This document shows positions 62,503 through 64,000 of a stretch of 64,000 nt of DNA, piece after piece. Below the pieces are notes generated by a model, which saw only the letters and a program-made list of their open reading frames with translations, did no database searches and was not told where the DNA came from. This DNA comes from Pseudoxanthomonas sacheonensis (GTDB lineage Bacteria > Pseudomonadota > Gammaproteobacteria > Xanthomonadales > Xanthomonadaceae): assembly GCF_010093305.1 (NCBI RefSeq), contig NZ_PDWS01000011.1:78151-142150 (forward strand). Direction: 5' to 3'. Position numbers and translations under genes: made by a program. Position 1 is the stretch's first letter; each line of letters opens with the position of its first letter.

Positions 62503-62556
62503 TCTTTTGTAACGCGGGACGGATTACTTTCCTCCGCCCCCCCTTAAGCTCCTTAA
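62503..62556 (-). repeat. Cassette-flanking direct repeat, copy 1
   Basis: Minus strand: ACTTAAGGAGCTTAAGGGGG then GGCGGAGGAAAGTAATCCGT and CCCGC. Overlaps the stop codon of the DUF416 gene. Matches the element at 61976-62033. It resembles the GGGGTCAGAGTAAATTAATC-type sequences I associate with REP-like elements. Confidence 0.75.
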
Positions 62557-63152
62557 GTTGGATCCAAACTCCCTTTCCTCAGATTTGACCACCGCTCGCG
62601 CAAGTGGCGAGCGGCAAGATCGCGGGTTTCGCTTAATGATTCGAGCATCAGGATGCTTTCACGCTGCGCCCGGAGCTCTGCCTGCATAAGGTCGCTCTTC
62701 AGGATTTTCTCTTCCAATAGAGGATCGTTTGGATCGAGATTCGCACGCTCTTGCACATACAGATCGACACTGTCCCTAGCAAGGGATGCCACGTCGACGA
62801 GTTGGTTCTCTAGGGGTTTTTCCAGCGCATCGAGAGTGATAGCAATTGCTGTCGCGGCATCTAGCGCCGCCGATGTATAGATCGAGCTGAATTCAGAAGT
62901 ATCAGGAGCCTCCTGTTCGCAAGCAGCCGTAAGACTAGCTACGTCAATCGGCAGCTGACTGCTCTCGACCCATGTCCAAATATAATCGAGAGCGGCTCTC
63001 AAGACATTTATCTTGCCGTAGGAAGTCTGTGCAAAAAAGCTCTGATAGTTGGGCAACATCCGCTCGCAGCAGTAAGCCATGAAGGCTACACACTGCCAAT
63101 CCGACAGTCTTTTCGTCGAGGTGCGTAGTGTTATTTCGTCAAAAATTTCCAC
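62553..63152 (-). CDS. DUF416 (YjaG-like) protein, likely immunity protein for the Rhs deaminase toxin
   Basis: 199 residues from GTG 63152. DUF416 core: RLSDWQCVAFMAYCCERMLP near residue 15, YQSFFAQTSYGKINVLRAAL and the DYIWTW segment near 55, and AALDAATAIAITLDAL near 95, closely following E. coli YjaG (WQHVTFMACLCERMYPNY, by memory). The stop of the Rhs toxin gene is 3 bp before this start (TAAGGCGTG), and AAGGATAAG in the toxin's last codons provides its ribosome site. Tight coupling behind a toxin is the pattern for an immunity gene; the immunity role is inferred from position. Confidence 0.8.
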   Translation of the reverse strand: MEIFDEITLRTSTKRLSDWQCVAFMAYCCERMLPNYQSFFAQTSYGKINVLRAALDYIWTWVESSQLPIDVASLTAACEQEAPDTSEFSSIYTSAALDAATAIAITLDALEKPLENQLVDVASLARDSVDLYVQERANLDPNDPLLEEKILKSDLMQAELRAQRESILMLESLSETRDLAARHLRERWSNLRKGSLDPT

Positions 63153-63155
63153 GCC

Positions 63156-64000
63156 TTACTTATCCTTGATAGGAATGTCTAGTTTTTTCATGGCCTCCTG
63201 ACATCCGGCACATGCAGGCCGGCTTGGAGACACGCTTGTTGGAGTCAGTCCAGCTTTCTTGGCTCCATTAACAGCGTTGACTTCTGCATGAACGCCACGA
63301 GCACCTTTTGCAGCCACCTCACCTGGCTTTAAGGCGGCTCGTGCAGCTGGGCGGAGCGCACCTTCACTAGAGCCAAATACGCGCACACCCTCTTTAGTTT
63401 CGGCCACCGCGGTGGTAACTGCACGCTGAGTTCTTGGATTAAGAACACTTTGCACTTCTTTGGCTCTCGTAAGTGCATTAACCGCCTTTGCTTCAGTAGC
63501 GAGAGCTCTGGCCCCCTTTATGAGCGGCACAGCGGCCATATGTTCCAGGCCGCCTATCTGCGGAGGCAGCGTAGAAATAGCGTCGTCCAAAGCCTCCAAC
63601 CCATCAGCCACCATTTCGAAGAACGCGCCCGAATCAGCCGTAGTCATGTAGTCCCCAACATTGGGATCACCTACTGGAATCCTTCCATCCGGATCGGTGA
63701 ACTTATAGGGGTTGTTGAAGGCATAGGCGTACCGATTAAATTGCCGCCAATCCCCGCTGTCATAAGCGGTGACCGGATCAACACTGAGGAAGCACCCGCA
63801 CATCGGATCGTAATAGCGCTGCTGCATATAAGTCAGCCCCGTGGCGCCATCCATCACGTGGCCGGTGTAGCCGATGCCCTCGTACGCCGGCTTGTTGATC
63901 GCCGCGCCATAGGGCTCGTAGTTGGTGCGGTCGATCACCGTCCCGGCTTCGTTGGTGACCGCTACCGGACTGCCCAGGGCATCGGTGTGCTGGTACTTGG
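63156..64000 (-). CDS. Rhs polymorphic toxin, C-terminal part with a deaminase-like toxin domain (5' end outside window)
   Basis: At least 281 codons, entering from the right edge in the minus direction. The Rhs core end is intact: GATGLTYMQQRYYDPMCGCF then LSVDPVTAYDSGDWRQFNRY and AYAFNNPYKFTDPDGR, the usual border of the core and the variable tip. The tip (about the last 190 residues) ends with a zinc-deaminase pair: GVHAEVNAVNGAKKAGL (H-A-E) and SRPACAGCQEAMKKL (C-x2-C). This suits YwqJ-type nucleic-acid or nucleotide deaminase toxins. The chain stops only eight residues after the second motif, shorter than most deaminase folds. DUF416 immunity candidate follows 3 bp later. Confidence 0.85.
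   Translation of the reverse strand, partial: KYQHTDALGSPVAVTNEAGTVIDRTNYEPYGAAINKPAYEGIGYTGHVMDGATGLTYMQQRYYDPMCGCFLSVDPVTAYDSGDWRQFNRYAYAFNNPYKFTDPDGRIPVGDPNVGDYMTTADSGAFFEMVADGLEALDDAISTLPPQIGGLEHMAAVPLIKGARALATEAKAVNALTRAKEVQSVLNPRTQRAVTTAVAETKEGVRVFGSSEGALRPAARAALKPGEVAAKGARGVHAEVNAVNGAKKAGLTPTSVSPSRPACAGCQEAMKKLDIPIKDK

Noticed and set aside
1..64000. CRISPR array or prophage
   Set aside because: No regularly spaced identical direct repeats and no cas, integrase, capsid or tail genes were found; the palindromic repeats are singly dispersed.

Overview
The window is GC-rich, gene-dense bacterial DNA. Gene content and protein style point to a gammaproteobacterium of the Xanthomonadales (Lysobacter/Pseudoxanthomonas/Luteimonas-like). 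The indicators are a MetX-family protein that reads like the Xanthomonas serine O-succinyltransferase, an OhrR with the two-cysteine spacing of Xanthomonas OhrR, a complete system I ccm operon, class III PHA synthase (PhaE/PhaC), and abundant short palindromic intergenic repeats. The species assignment is inference.

Layout. 0-21 kb is mostly housekeeping: a truncated GST, GNAT, glutaryl-CoA dehydrogenase, TatD, TcdA, envelope lipoproteins, a secreted M35 protease, a cold-shock protein, OMPLA, sterol-desaturase family protein, class I fumarase, DDAH-like hydrolase, an ABC exporter, an omega-amidase-like nitrilase and an aminotransferase. 21-28 kb is ccmABCDEFGHI for cytochrome c maturation. 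Two unrelated palindromic repeats sit inside this operon, one of them within the 5' coding region of ccmH. 28-31 kb holds ohrR-ohr with matching operators, then serine O-succinyltransferase and a cysteine dioxygenase. 31-36 kb holds a sugar MFS permease, tRNA-Leu(CAA), an 870-bp gap with no convincing gene, a TetR regulator and a small envelope operon.

36-51 kb can be read as a polyhydroxybutyrate/3-hydroxybutyrate neighbourhood. It contains phaE-phaC (PhaE with a long histone-H1-like tail), phosphatidylserine synthase, an exported 3HB-oligomer hydrolase, a LuxR-type response regulator and a giant SLC5-PAS-kinase-receiver protein resembling the CrbR/CrbS (ErdR/MxtR) carbon-regulation pair, a TonB-dependent receptor and a GntP permease. 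51-61.6 kb encodes cell-surface or large proteins: a DUF1800/DUF1501 pair, an autotransporter, and a divergent trypsin-like protease fused to a von Willebrand A domain.

61.7-64 kb is the 3' end of an Rhs polymorphic toxin locus read on the minus strand. An Rhs protein with a deaminase-like C-terminal toxin (cut by the window edge) is followed by a DUF416 candidate immunity gene, an AT-rich orphan membrane protein and a broken Rhs core fragment, with a ~45-bp element repeated after each unit.

Palindromic repeats of at least eight sequence families occur between genes throughout. Two of them supply the stop codon of the neighbouring gene.
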